Positions 1-5,989 of a stretch of DNA of 5,989 nucleotides are shown here, one piece after another. Source of the stretch: Synechococcus sp. GFB01 (lineage in GTDB: Bacteria > Cyanobacteriota > Cyanobacteriia > PCC-6307 > Cyanobiaceae); contig NZ_LFEK01000055.1 in NCBI RefSeq assembly GCF_001039265.1, positions 5,072 through 11,060 on the forward strand, read 5' to 3'. The notes below the pieces were generated by a model, which was given only the letters and a program-made list of their open reading frames with translations, did no database searches and was not told the DNA's origin. How positions within the stretch are numbered: the first letter of the stretch is position 1; each line of letters starts with the position of its first letter. Both the position numbers and the translations under genes were made by a program.

Positions 1-637
1 CACCGCCTGGTTGAGGTCGTCGCTGGGCACGAGCGTGGCCCGGATCGGCGCCACCAGTTCCTCCAGCAGCGGCGTGAGCGGCTCGCTGGCCCGGGCGGCG
101 GTCACGGCGCCGCAGCCGCTGTGGCCCAGCACCACGATCAGCGGCACCGCCAGATCGGCCACGGCGTATTCGAGCGAGGCGATGCCGGCGTTGAAGGCGG
201 TGTTGCCGGCGCTGCGCACGTCGAAGAGCTCCCCCGGCCCCACATCGAAGAGCCACTCCGGCGAGAGACGCGAATCGGCGCAGGTGAGCACCGCCGCCCA
301 GGGCCGCTGGCCCCGCGCCAGCGCGGCCGGATCGGGCTGGCAGCTCTCTCCCCAGAGCGCCGCGAAGCGGGCCATGCGCTCGTGCGGATCGAGATCACCG
401 GCGGTGCTCTGCCACAGGGCCGCGAAGCGGCGGTTGCCGGCCAGCAGCGCCTGCAGCGGATCGCCGGCGGATGGCAGACACGCAGCTGCCGGGCCAGCTG
501 ATCGGCGGCGGGGCTGGAGAGCTCGGCCGCAGCGGCCCGAGCGGCGCCGGCCAGGGCAAGCCCCCCAGCCCAAGGCCGGCAACGCCGCGCAGCAACCGCC
601 GCCGTGAGAACGTCTCCTGGTCCTGCGTCGATGGCAT
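1..637 (-). CDS. Tat-exported beta-carbonic anhydrase, frameshifted, 3' end outside the window
   Basis: Beta-carbonic anhydrase, a zinc enzyme interconverting CO2 and bicarbonate. The core, read from about 470 down to 1, starts DPLQALLAGNRRF and carries CADSR (268-282: Zn-ligand Cys and the Asp/Arg dyad) and GHSGCG (109-126: Zn-ligand His and Cys). Upstream in another frame, from the ATG at 637, is a twin-arginine signal: SRRRLLRG, a hydrophobic stretch and an AARA-type cleavage site, so the enzyme should act in the periplasm or lumen. The parts lie in three frames. The first shift fits loss of one G in the G6 run at 561-566; the second lies at about 465-490 and also fits loss of one base. 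Either the sequence has indel errors or the gene is newly dead. About 212 codons are visible; the usual C-terminus is missing. Family call is firm, start moderate. Confidence 0.85.
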
Positions 638-664
638 GGGCAGCAGGGCGGAGCCCCGGTCTAG

Positions 665-976
<312 letters not shown>

Positions 977-992
977 TAGCTCGCGCAGCGGC

Positions 993-1445
993 TCACTCCT
1001 GGGGCATCTGCAGCCGGCCGCCCCGCAGCCGCTTCACGGCGCTGCGCTGCTGCTTGGCATCCAGGCGCCGCTGCACCGAACCGCGCGTGGGGCGGGTGGC
1101 GCGCCGCGGCGGTGGCGGCGGCTGCAAGGCCTCCTGCAGCAGTTCCAGCAGGCGCCGCCGGGCCACCGTGCGGTTCTGCCACTGGCTGCGCTGCTCGCTG
1201 GCGGTGATCACCAGACAGCCTTCCACCAGGCGCCCTTCCAACCGCCGCAGCGCCCGCGCCCGCAGGGCAGGCGGCAGCGAGGGCGTCGCCGCGAGATCGA
1301 ACCGCAGCTCCACCCGCGAGTCGGTGCTGTTGAGGTGCTGGCCGCCGGGCCCCGAGGCACGCGAGAAGCGCCAGCGCAGCTCCGCCGCCGGGATCACCAG
1401 CCGCGGCGTCAGCCGCAGATCGCCGGGATTCCGCTCGGATGCCAT
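993..1445 (-). CDS. arfB: Alternative ribosome-rescue factor ArfB (YaeJ-type peptidyl-tRNA hydrolase)
   Basis: ArfB releases nascent chains from ribosomes stalled on mRNAs without a stop codon: its GGQ loop hydrolyses peptidyl-tRNA while its basic tail enters the empty mRNA channel. The 150-residue protein (E. coli YaeJ has 140) shows SGPGGQHLNSTDSRVELRFD at residues 31-50, with the GGQ at 34-36, the usual compact release-factor domain to about residue 108, a proline linker, and the tail RRATRPTRGSVQRRLDAKQQ (114-133) followed by RSAVKRLRG. That tail separates ArfB from true release factors RF1/RF2, which are much longer and carry codon-recognition domains. The start at ATG 1445-1443 leaves a short N-terminus before the fold; no strong Shine-Dalgarno is visible. 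It is divergent from speE across 83 bp. Confidence 0.93.
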   Translation of the reverse strand: MASERNPGDLRLTPRLVIPAAELRWRFSRASGPGGQHLNSTDSRVELRFDLAATPSLPPALRARALRRLEGRLVEGCLVITASEQRSQWQNRTVARRRLLELLQEALQPPPPPRRATRPTRGSVQRRLDAKQQRSAVKRLRGGRLQMPQE

Positions 1446-1482
1446 GGCCCGAGCCTGTCACGGGCGGGGTCCGGCCGGGAAG

Positions 1483-1514
1483 CTGCCCCCGTTGATGCGC
1501 AAATCTGGGGGCAG
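1483..1514. promoter_or_regulatory. 8-bp perfect inverted repeat in the arfB-speE intergenic region
   Basis: CTGCCCCC at 1483-1490 is exactly complementary to GGGGGCAG at 1507-1514, with a 16-base spacer that itself has a short GAT/ATC pairing. It lies between the divergent starts of arfB and speE. The right arm touches AGGA (1513-1516), the only Shine-Dalgarno-like sequence ahead of the speE ATG at 1529. It could be an mRNA hairpin in the speE leader or an operator. No T-run follows, so it is not a typical intrinsic terminator. Function is inferred only. Confidence 0.4.
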
Positions 1515-1528
1515 GAACCCGCGCACCG

Positions 1529-2431
1529 ATGGCCGAGAGCAGCAGCCCGCCCGCCCCACCCCCCGGTGGGCCCCTCTTCGCATCAGGCTGGATTGATGAG
1601 ATCTTCGATGGCGTGCGCTACGGGCTGGCCGGCCGCGTGATCGCGGAGCAGCAGTCGGCGTTCCAGCGCGTCACGATCATCGAGAGCGAGCGCTACGGCA
1701 AGGGCCTGCTGCTCGATGGCTGCTGGATGACGGCCGAGCGCCAGGAGCGTCACTACCATGAGGCGATCGTGCACCCGGCCCTCTGCGGTGCCGAGCGCAT
1801 CGAGCGGGTGCTGGTGATCGGCGGCGGCGACGGCGGCACCGCCCGCGAGTGCCTGCGCCACTCCGGCGTGCGGCACCTCGACATGGTGGAGATCGACGGC
1901 CTGGTGGTGGCGTGGAGCCAGCAGCACCTGCCCTCGATCGGGGGCGGCTGCTGGAGCGATCCCCGCTTCCACCTCACCGTGGGCGACGGCATCGCCTGGG
2001 CGGCGAATGCTCCGGATTCCAGCTACGACGTGGTGATCGTGGATGGCTCCGACCCGGCCGGTCCGGCCGAGGGGCTGTTCAACCGCGCCTTCTTCGAGCA
2101 GTGCCGCCGCATCCTGCGGCCGGGCGGCGTGTTCGCCACCCAGAGCGAATCGCCCGAAGCCTTCCGGGCGGTGCACATCGACACCGTGCAGGTGATCCGC
2201 GAGGTGTTCGGCCACGCCGACCCGCTGTACGGCTGGGTGCCGATGTATCCGAGCGGCTGGTGGAGCTGGACCTTCGCCGCCACCGACGGCCGTCGCTACC
2301 TGCAGCCGCACGCCGACCGCGCCGCGGCCGTGGCCGAGGGCTCCGAGATCTGGAGCCCCCGCTGGCAGCGCGGTGCCTTCGACGCCATCCCCGCGGCCAT
2401 CGAGCGCGCCCTGGACGCCCGGAACGGATGA
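1529..2431 (+). CDS. speE: Spermidine synthase family aminopropyltransferase
   Basis: Transfers the aminopropyl group of decarboxylated S-adenosylmethionine to a diamine acceptor (putrescine in the classical reaction, or agmatine in some lineages) in the cytoplasm. The 300-residue length is normal. Visible landmarks are a short N-terminal beta domain, the HYHE acceptor-site stretch at 75-78, the nucleotide-binding GGGDGGT at 98-104, the acidic end of the next strand VEID at 120-123, GDG at 152-154, and [14 protein letters not shown] at 171-184 with the catalytic-type Asp172 and Asp175. SGWWSW at 242-247 is the usual late conserved stretch. The start at 1529 is the first ATG in frame and gives a proline-rich N-terminal tail. 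Its stop overlaps the speB start by four bases (ATGA), so the two are almost certainly co-transcribed and probably translationally coupled. Acceptor specificity cannot be read from the sequence. Confidence 0.93.
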   Translation: MAESSSPPAPPPGGPLFASGWIDEIFDGVRYGLAGRVIAEQQSAFQRVTIIESERYGKGLLLDGCWMTAERQERHYHEAIVHPALCGAERIERVLVIGGGDGGTARECLRHSGVRHLDMVEIDGLVVAWSQQHLPSIGGGCWSDPRFHLTVGDGIAWAANAPDSSYDVVIVDGSDPAGPAEGLFNRAFFEQCRRILRPGGVFATQSESPEAFRAVHIDTVQVIREVFGHADPLYGWVPMYPSGWWSWTFAATDGRRYLQPHADRAAAVAEGSEIWSPRWQRGAFDAIPAAIERALDARNG

Positions 2432-3285
2432 GCGATCTCTTCGACAGCGACGGCGCCATCTACATGGCCGGACGCCGTGATCCGGCCGGCTGCCGCGTGG
2501 GCCTGTTCGGCGTGCCCTACGACGGCACCACCTCGTTCCGCCCCGGCACCCGTTTCGGGCCGGCGGCGATCCGCGAGGTGAGCAGCGGCCTGGAGACCTA
2601 CTGCCCCCAGCTCGACCGGGATCTCGAAGATCTGGCCTTCGCCGACCTGGGCGCGGTGGCCATCCCCTTCGGCGCCCCCGAACCCGTGGTGGAGGCCGTC
2701 AGGCAGGCCGCCACCGCGGTGCTCGCCCTGGGGCTCCGGCCGCTGATGCTGGGCGGCGAGCACTCGATCAGCTCCGGCGCCGTGGCCGCCGTGGCGGGCC
2801 AGCACCCCGATCTGGCGCTGGTGCAGCTCGATGCCCACGCCGACCTGCGCCAGGAGTGGCTCGGCGCCCACCACAGCCACGCCTGCGCGATGCGGCGCTG
2901 CCTGGAGGTGCTGCCTAGCCAGCAGCTCCTGCAGATCGCCATCCGCAGCGGCACGCGCGAGGAATTCACCGAGCTGCGCCAGAGCGGCCGCCTGGTGGCG
3001 ATCGAACGCATGACCGAGGCGCTGCGGCCACTGCGCGGCCGGCCCCTCTACCTCACGGTGGATCTCGACTGGTTCGACCCGGCGGTGATGGCCGGCACCG
3101 GCACGCCGGAGCCCGGCGGCTTCCTCTGGAGCCACTTCGCCGAGCTGGTGGCCGAGCTGCGCCACCACCAGCTGGTGGCCGCCGACGTGGTGGAGCTGGC
3201 ACCCCATCTGGATCCCAGCGGGGTCAGCAGCGTGCTGGCGGCCAAGGTGGTGCGCAGCCTGCTGCTGCTGCTGGGCACGCCCTGA
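2428..3285 (+). CDS. speB: Agmatinase / ureohydrolase family protein
   Basis: A dimanganese ureohydrolase that removes urea from a guanidino compound: agmatine to putrescine, or possibly N1-aminopropylagmatine to spermidine. The 285 residues carry the full metal set: GGEHS (109-113, His112), DAHAD (135-139, Asp135/His137/Asp139) and VDLDWFDP (211-218, Asp212/Asp214). SHACAMRR (150-157) is in the place of the substrate-loop His, GTGTPEPGG (223-231) is the typical follow-on, and VVELAP (254-259) holds the conserved late Glu256. These argue for the agmatinase branch and against arginase. The start is fixed by the ATGA overlap with speE. The gene is convergent with the cyclic-nucleotide-fold gene, 11 bp apart, with no room for a dedicated terminator. 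Family is certain; the exact substrate is open between agmatine, aminopropylagmatine and other guanidino compounds. Confidence 0.92.
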   Translation: MSDLFDSDGAIYMAGRRDPAGCRVGLFGVPYDGTTSFRPGTRFGPAAIREVSSGLETYCPQLDRDLEDLAFADLGAVAIPFGAPEPVVEAVRQAATAVLALGLRPLMLGGEHSISSGAVAAVAGQHPDLALVQLDAHADLRQEWLGAHHSHACAMRRCLEVLPSQQLLQIAIRSGTREEFTELRQSGRLVAIERMTEALRPLRGRPLYLTVDLDWFDPAVMAGTGTPEPGGFLWSHFAELVAELRHHQLVAADVVELAPHLDPSGVSSVLAAKVVRSLLLLLGTP

Positions 3286-3296
3286 GTGGGGAGGCT

Positions 3297-3701
3297 TCAG
3301 TAGCAGCAGGTGCCGCTGGTGCGCTGCTCGCGCAGGCGCTCATGCTGCTGGCTGATCAGCAGCACCGCCAGGGTGGGGTGGTTATGCAGCAGGTTGAGGA
3401 AGCGCAGCCGATCGAGGCCGAGCAGCTCCACCGGTGTGCGGGCCACGGCGTCGTTGCGGTAGATGCGGTCCCGCCAGACGATGTCCTGGTAGCTGAACAG
3501 CTCGCCGGGCCGGTAGCAGAGCTTCTCGCCCGTCTCCCCCACCACCTCGACGATGCCGCGACGCACCCCGTAGATCACATCGGCGCGAGTGCCCCGGCAG
3601 AACACCTTGCTGCCGGTGGGCAGGGTGAGCAGCTCGGCATCGGCCTGAGCGGCCATGAGCTCGATCGGTGTGGTGAAAGTTGGGGCTGTGACCAACGCCA
3701 T
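3297..3701 (-). CDS. Stand-alone cyclic-nucleotide-binding-fold (Crp N-terminal-like) protein
   Basis: The 134-residue protein resembles the sensor half of Crp/Fnr regulators: a beta-roll from about residue 28 (LPTGSKVFCRGTRADVIYGV), the turn-strand RRGIVEVVGETGEKLCYRPG, GELFSYQDI, then a helix (LDRLRFLNLLHNHPTLAVLL) like the Crp dimerisation helix. It stops there with TCCY, so the helix-turn-helix DNA-binding domain is absent. The phosphate-binding cassette pattern (GELA followed by PRxA) is not present, so cAMP binding in the usual way is doubtful. It may be a sensor or adaptor that acts through a partner. The start is ATG 3701; GTG 3704 directly precedes it, and a GGAGGT lies only about two bases upstream, unusually close, so a downstream start (ATG 3656) is possible. 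It is in the same direction as the Cys-rich gene upstream, 115 bp away. Confidence 0.75.
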   Translation of the reverse strand: MALVTAPTFTTPIELMAAQADAELLTLPTGSKVFCRGTRADVIYGVRRGIVEVVGETGEKLCYRPGELFSYQDIVWRDRIYRNDAVARTPVELLGLDRLRFLNLLHNHPTLAVLLISQQHERLREQRTSGTCCY

Positions 3702-3816
3702 CACCTCCAGGACGCCATGGGATCAGAGACCTCATTACAGCGCCCGGACCGACCAGCGACGGTGGCCCAGGCTGCATCACCGCCTGCGGAGCGGCAATTG
3801 CCGATTTTCTTCAGAA
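3702..3816. other. Intergenic region with candidate -10 box and 12-bp palindrome
   Basis: This 115-bp gap separates the Cys-rich gene from the cyclic-nucleotide-fold gene, both on the minus strand. On that strand TGTAAT (3739-3734) is a five-of-six match to a -10 box, placed to give a leader of roughly 25 bases before the ATG at 3701; I find no good -35. About 55 bases further upstream is the perfect palindrome CGGCAATTGCCG (3792-3803), in one of the few AT-rich spots of the window. It could be an operator for the downstream gene. Weak evidence. Confidence 0.3.
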
Positions 3817-4062
3817 TCACACCGCCGGCAGCACGACCTCGAGGCTGAGCTGGCGATTCGTCCGCGGCAGCGGCTGTCCGACCACCGCCTGGTCGGGCGT
3901 CATCACCGGCAGGCGGGGTGGACGGGCGGTCCAGTGATGACACCAGAGCTCGTTGGCCAGATCGGGATGGATCGGCAGCTGGCGCATCTGGCACCAGCCG
4001 AATTCGACTCCGCTCGGGGGAGCGCAGTGGCGGCAGCTGCGGCAGCAGGGGCGATGGGCCAT
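3817..4062 (-). CDS. Small Cys-rich protein of unknown function, possible zinc or iron-sulfur binding
   Basis: An 81-residue frame with strongly GC-biased third codon positions, as expected of a real gene here. The N-terminus has Cys at 6, 7, 10 and 13 (PCCRSCRHC), then GVEFGWCQMRQLPIHPDLAN with Cys24, then LWCHHWTARPPRLPV with Cys41, His42 and His43. The spacing would suit a metal site (Zn ribbon-like or an Fe-S cluster). There is no signal peptide and no membrane segment. I chose ATG 4062 because it opens directly on the Cys cluster; the frame stays open to an ATG at 4188, but the added 42 residues look like low-complexity readthrough. No clear Shine-Dalgarno is visible. I have an impression of similar proteins in picocyanobacteria but cannot name a family. 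It runs divergently from gcvT. Confidence 0.62.
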   Translation of the reverse strand: MAHRPCCRSCRHCAPPSGVEFGWCQMRQLPIHPDLANELWCHHWTARPPRLPVMTPDQAVVGQPLPRTNRQLSLEVVLPAV

Positions 4063-4229
4063 CCGATCCGGTAGCCGGGCGCACAGACTAGACAGCAGGT
4101 CCCACCCTGAGAAGGTGGAGATGCCCGAAACTCCTGATTCTCTTCCGGGTCGCCGCAGCAGCCTGCCGACCGGGGTCGCTCGGTCCATAGGCTCGGCGCT
4201 GCCCGTGCAACTCTCCCCGAGGCGCGCCC
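4063..4229 (+). other. gcvT / Cys-rich gene divergent intergenic region with potential hairpins
   Basis: This gap must hold the signals for both divergent genes. Read in the gcvT direction it can form three short stems: CCACC/GGTGG (4102-4106 with 4114-4118), CCCGAA/TTCCGGG with one bulged C (4124-4129 with 4143-4149), and GACCG/CGGTC (4168-4172 with 4181-4185). GAGG at 4219-4222, seven bases ahead of the ATG at 4230, is a good Shine-Dalgarno for gcvT. No convincing -35/-10 pair and no T-run terminator are visible. The stems could be chance in GC-rich DNA. Confidence 0.35.
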
Positions 4230-5368
4230 ATGGCCCAGCACTCCGCGCTCCGGCGCACCCCTCTGAACGAGGCGATCAGCGCCGCCGGCGGCCGCCTGGT
4301 GCCGTTCGCCGGCTGGGAGATGGCGGTGCAGTTCGGCGGCCTGGTGGCGGAGCACCAGGCGGTGCGGCGGGCCTGCGGCGTGTTCGACATCTCCCACATG
4401 GGGGTGCTGCGGCTGCGCGGCGAGGCGGCCAAGGACGCCCTGCAGGGGCTGGTTCCCAGTGATCTGTTCCGGATCGGCCCCGGCGAGGCCTGCTACACGG
4501 TGCTGCTCAATGAGCAGGGCGGCATCCGCGACGACCTGATCGTCTACGACCGCGGCTGGTGCGCCGGCCCCGGCTGTGCCCCGGACAGCCACGAGCTGCT
4601 GCTGGTGATCAACGCCGCCTGCGCCGAGGCCGACACCGCCTGGCTGCGCAGCCAGCTCGAACCGGCGGGCATCGCGATCAGCGACGCCAAGGGCGACGGC
4701 GTGCTGCTGGCCCTGCAGGGACCCGAGGCGGCGGCACGGCTGGAGGCGCTGACCGGCACGCCGCTGGCGGGGCTGCCGCGCTTCGGGCACCGCGAGCTCG
4801 AGCTCAGCGGCATCGGGCCGGCCTTCGCAGCCCGCACGGGCTACACCGGCGAAGACGGCTTCGAGCTGCTGCTGGGGCGGCAGGCCGGCATCGCCCTCTG
4901 GCAGCGGCTGCTGGCCGAGGGCGTGACGCCCTGCGGCCTGGCGCCCGCGACAGCCTGCGGCTGGAGGCGGGCCTGCACCTCTACGGCTCCGACATGGATG
5001 CCACCACCACGCCGCTGGAGGTGGGGCTGGGCTGGCTGGTGCATCTGGAGATGCCCAAGCCCTTCATCGGCCGGGAGGTGCTGGAGCGCCAGAGTGCCGC
5101 GGGGGTGACGCGCCGGCTGGTGGGTCTTGAGCTGAGCGGGCGGGCGATCCCGCGCCACGGCTACCCGGTGCTGGCCGCCGGGGGCGACGCCGGCAAGGCA
5201 CCGATCGGCTCGGTGACCAGCGGCGGCTGGTCGCCCAGCCTCGAGCGGGGCATCGCCATGGCGATCGTGCCGGCCGGCCTGGCCAGGCCGGGCACGCAGC
5301 TGGCGGTCGGGATCCGGGGCCGGGCGGAGCCGGCACAGGTGGTGCGGCGGCCCTTCTACAGGCGCTGA
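4230..5368 (+). CDS. gcvT: Aminomethyltransferase, T-protein of the glycine cleavage system, with a one-base frameshift
   Basis: The T-protein takes the aminomethyl group from H-protein lipoate, releases ammonia and passes the carbon to tetrahydrofolate; in cyanobacteria this is part of photorespiratory glycine breakdown. The first frame (4230 to about 4940) shows [26 protein letters not shown] (26-42), GVFDISHMG (50-58), [10 protein letters not shown] (97-106, with catalytic-type Asp101), ALQGPEA (161-167) and [10 protein letters not shown] (204-213). The second frame continues [20 protein letters not shown] and runs through [13 protein letters not shown] to the stop at 5368. The shift lies at 4939-4943: CTGGCGCC would read CTGGGCGCC (Leu-Gly-Ala) with one more G, restoring a protein of about 379 residues, normal for the family. 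A sequencing or assembly error is more likely than decay. The start has a good GAGG ribosome-binding site. aspS follows 91 bp downstream. Confidence 0.9.
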
Positions 5369-5423
5369 CGCGAAACAGCCCGGCGCTGACGCCAAACAGC
5401 CAGGCGCTGACGCCGAACGGGCC
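5361..5423 (+). repeat. Three tandem copies of a 21-bp unit across the gcvT stop codon
   Basis: Copies lie at 5361-5381, 5382-5402 and 5403-5423. Each begins GGCGCTGACGC; copies 1 and 2 differ at two positions (G/C at unit base 12 and the last base), and copy 3 diverges more towards its end (GAACGGGCC instead of AAACAGCC plus one base). The first copy holds the gcvT stop codon TGA (5366-5368); because the unit is seven codons long, the same TGA recurs in frame in copies 2 and 3. The third copy reaches into the likely aspS promoter. It looks like a local tandem duplication. Confidence 0.85.
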
Positions 5424-5435
5424 GGGTGGGACAAT
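5407..5435 (+). promoter_or_regulatory. Candidate aspS promoter
   Basis: CTGACG (5407-5412, four of six to TTGACA) and GACAAT (5430-5435, four of six to TATAAT) are spaced by 17 bases and lie 25 bases before the aspS ATG. The -35 candidate sits inside the third 21-bp repeat copy. The match is modest and aspS might also be read through from gcvT. Confidence 0.3.
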
Positions 5436-5459
5436 CGCCGATTCGAGTGCGGACCGGCC

Positions 5460-5989
5460 ATGCGCAGCCACGGGTGCGGCGACCTGCGGGAGGAGGCCAG
5501 CGGCCAGGCCGTGCAGCTCTGCGGCTGGGTGGACCGGCGCCGCGACCACGGCGGCGTGATCTTCATCGACCTGCGCGACCGCAGCGGCACGGTGCAGATC
5601 ACCGTGGATCCCGACAACGGTGCCGACACCTTCGCCGTGGCCGAGCACCTGCGCCACGAAACGGTGATCCAGGTGGCGGGCACGGTGCGCCAGCGGCCCG
5701 CCGAATCGATCAACGACAAACTCGCCACCGGCCGCATCGAGGTGCTGGCCAGCGGCATCAGCGTGCTCAACAGCGTGAAGGGCAACCTGCCGTTCCCGGT
5801 GTCGGTGCACGACGAGGAGAACACCCGCGAGGAGCTGCGGCTGCGCCACCGCTACCTGGATCTGCGCCGCGAGCGCATGAACGGCAACCTGCGCCTGCGC
5901 CACCGGGCCGTGCAGGCGATGCGGCGTTACCTGGAGGAGGCCGGGTTCATCGAGGTGGAGACGCCGATCCTCACCCGCTCCACCCCGGA
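5460..5989 (+). CDS. aspS: Aspartyl-tRNA synthetase, N-terminal part, continues past the window
   Basis: Charges tRNA with aspartate in the cytoplasm (class II synthetase). The 176 visible codons include the N-terminal OB-fold anticodon-binding domain ([12 protein letters not shown], then [20 protein letters not shown] at 20-39, and [11 protein letters not shown] at 42-52), the hinge ([15 protein letters not shown]) and the start of the catalytic domain at motif 1 ([18 protein letters not shown]). Bacterial AspRS is near 590-600 residues, so roughly 70 percent is missing. The ATG at 5460 matches the family N-terminus exactly; no strong Shine-Dalgarno precedes it. His at position 30 (RRRDHGG), where E. 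coli has Leu30, is the residue linked with non-discriminating enzymes that also charge tRNA-Asn. There are no lesions in the visible part. Confidence 0.95.
   Translation, partial: MRSHGCGDLREEASGQAVQLCGWVDRRRDHGGVIFIDLRDRSGTVQITVDPDNGADTFAVAEHLRHETVIQVAGTVRQRPAESINDKLATGRIEVLASGISVLNSVKGNLPFPVSVHDEENTREELRLRHRYLDLRRERMNGNLRLRHRAVQAMRRYLEEAGFIEVETPILTRSTP

Noticed and set aside
2296..3207. Long minus-strand open frame opposite speB
   Set aside because: Low-complexity His/Ala/Gly-rich translation, with no motifs, antisense to a complete ureohydrolase.
3792..3812. Intrinsic terminator from the palindrome followed by ATTTTCTTC on the plus strand
   Set aside because: No plus-strand gene ends there, the stem has no proper loop, and the T-run is interrupted.
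4101..4160. Thiamine-pyrophosphate riboswitch upstream of gcvT
   Set aside because: CTGAGA and a CCTGAT stretch are present, but the GGGTGC-type 5' strand and the closing GCGTAGGGA segment are not, so the fold cannot form.
4063..4229. Glycine riboswitch
   Set aside because: No recognisable aptamer core (the GCCGAAGG and CTCAGGCAAA-type segments with GGACAGA) on either strand.
3903..4790. Minus-strand open frame of 295 codons opposite gcvT
   Set aside because: Gln/Ala/Arg-rich shadow of gcvT; no domain signature.
4841..5824. Minus-strand frame with repeated ASAPGC-like peptides
   Set aside because: The peptide repeat is only the 21-bp DNA repeat read backwards; the rest is antisense to gcvT and aspS.

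Overview
The window looks like a chromosomal segment of a high-GC picocyanobacterium of the Synechococcus/Cyanobium type. This rests on the very GC-rich third codon positions, on the forms of the speE and aspS proteins (for example the [14 protein letters not shown] stretch of SpeE and the RRRDHGG stretch of AspRS), and on the neighbourhood speE-speB ... gcvT-aspS, which I recall from marine picocyanobacteria. This is recognition from memory; no search was run.

Layout, left to right. (1) Minus strand, 1-637: the 5' two thirds or so of a Tat-exported beta-carbonic anhydrase, cut by the window edge and split over three reading frames. (2) Plus strand, 704-976: a short-chain dehydrogenase remnant with both ends but no middle. 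(3) Minus strand, 993-1445: arfB, a stop-codon-independent ribosome-rescue hydrolase. (4) Plus strand, 1529-3285: speE and speB, joined by an ATGA start/stop overlap, a polyamine operon. (5) Minus strand, 3297-3701 and 3817-4062: a stand-alone cyclic-nucleotide-binding-fold protein and a small Cys-rich protein. (6) Plus strand, 4230-5368: gcvT (T-protein of glycine cleavage), with a one-base frameshift near 4941. (7) Plus strand, from 5460 past the right edge: aspS. Three tandem copies of a 21-bp unit sit across the gcvT stop codon and run towards the aspS promoter region.

Functionally this is mostly housekeeping: polyamine synthesis, photorespiratory glycine breakdown, translation and translation rescue, and CO2/bicarbonate handling. 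I see no defence system, mobile element, CRISPR array, tRNA or rRNA. The points most worth a second look are the cluster of gene lesions (two single-base losses in the carbonic anhydrase, one in gcvT, one large in-frame deletion in the SDR gene), the tightly coupled speE-speB pair, which may run the aminopropylagmatine route to spermidine, the uncharacterised Cys-rich protein, the 21-bp repeats, and the His at position 30 of AspRS. I do not see a convincing novel system.
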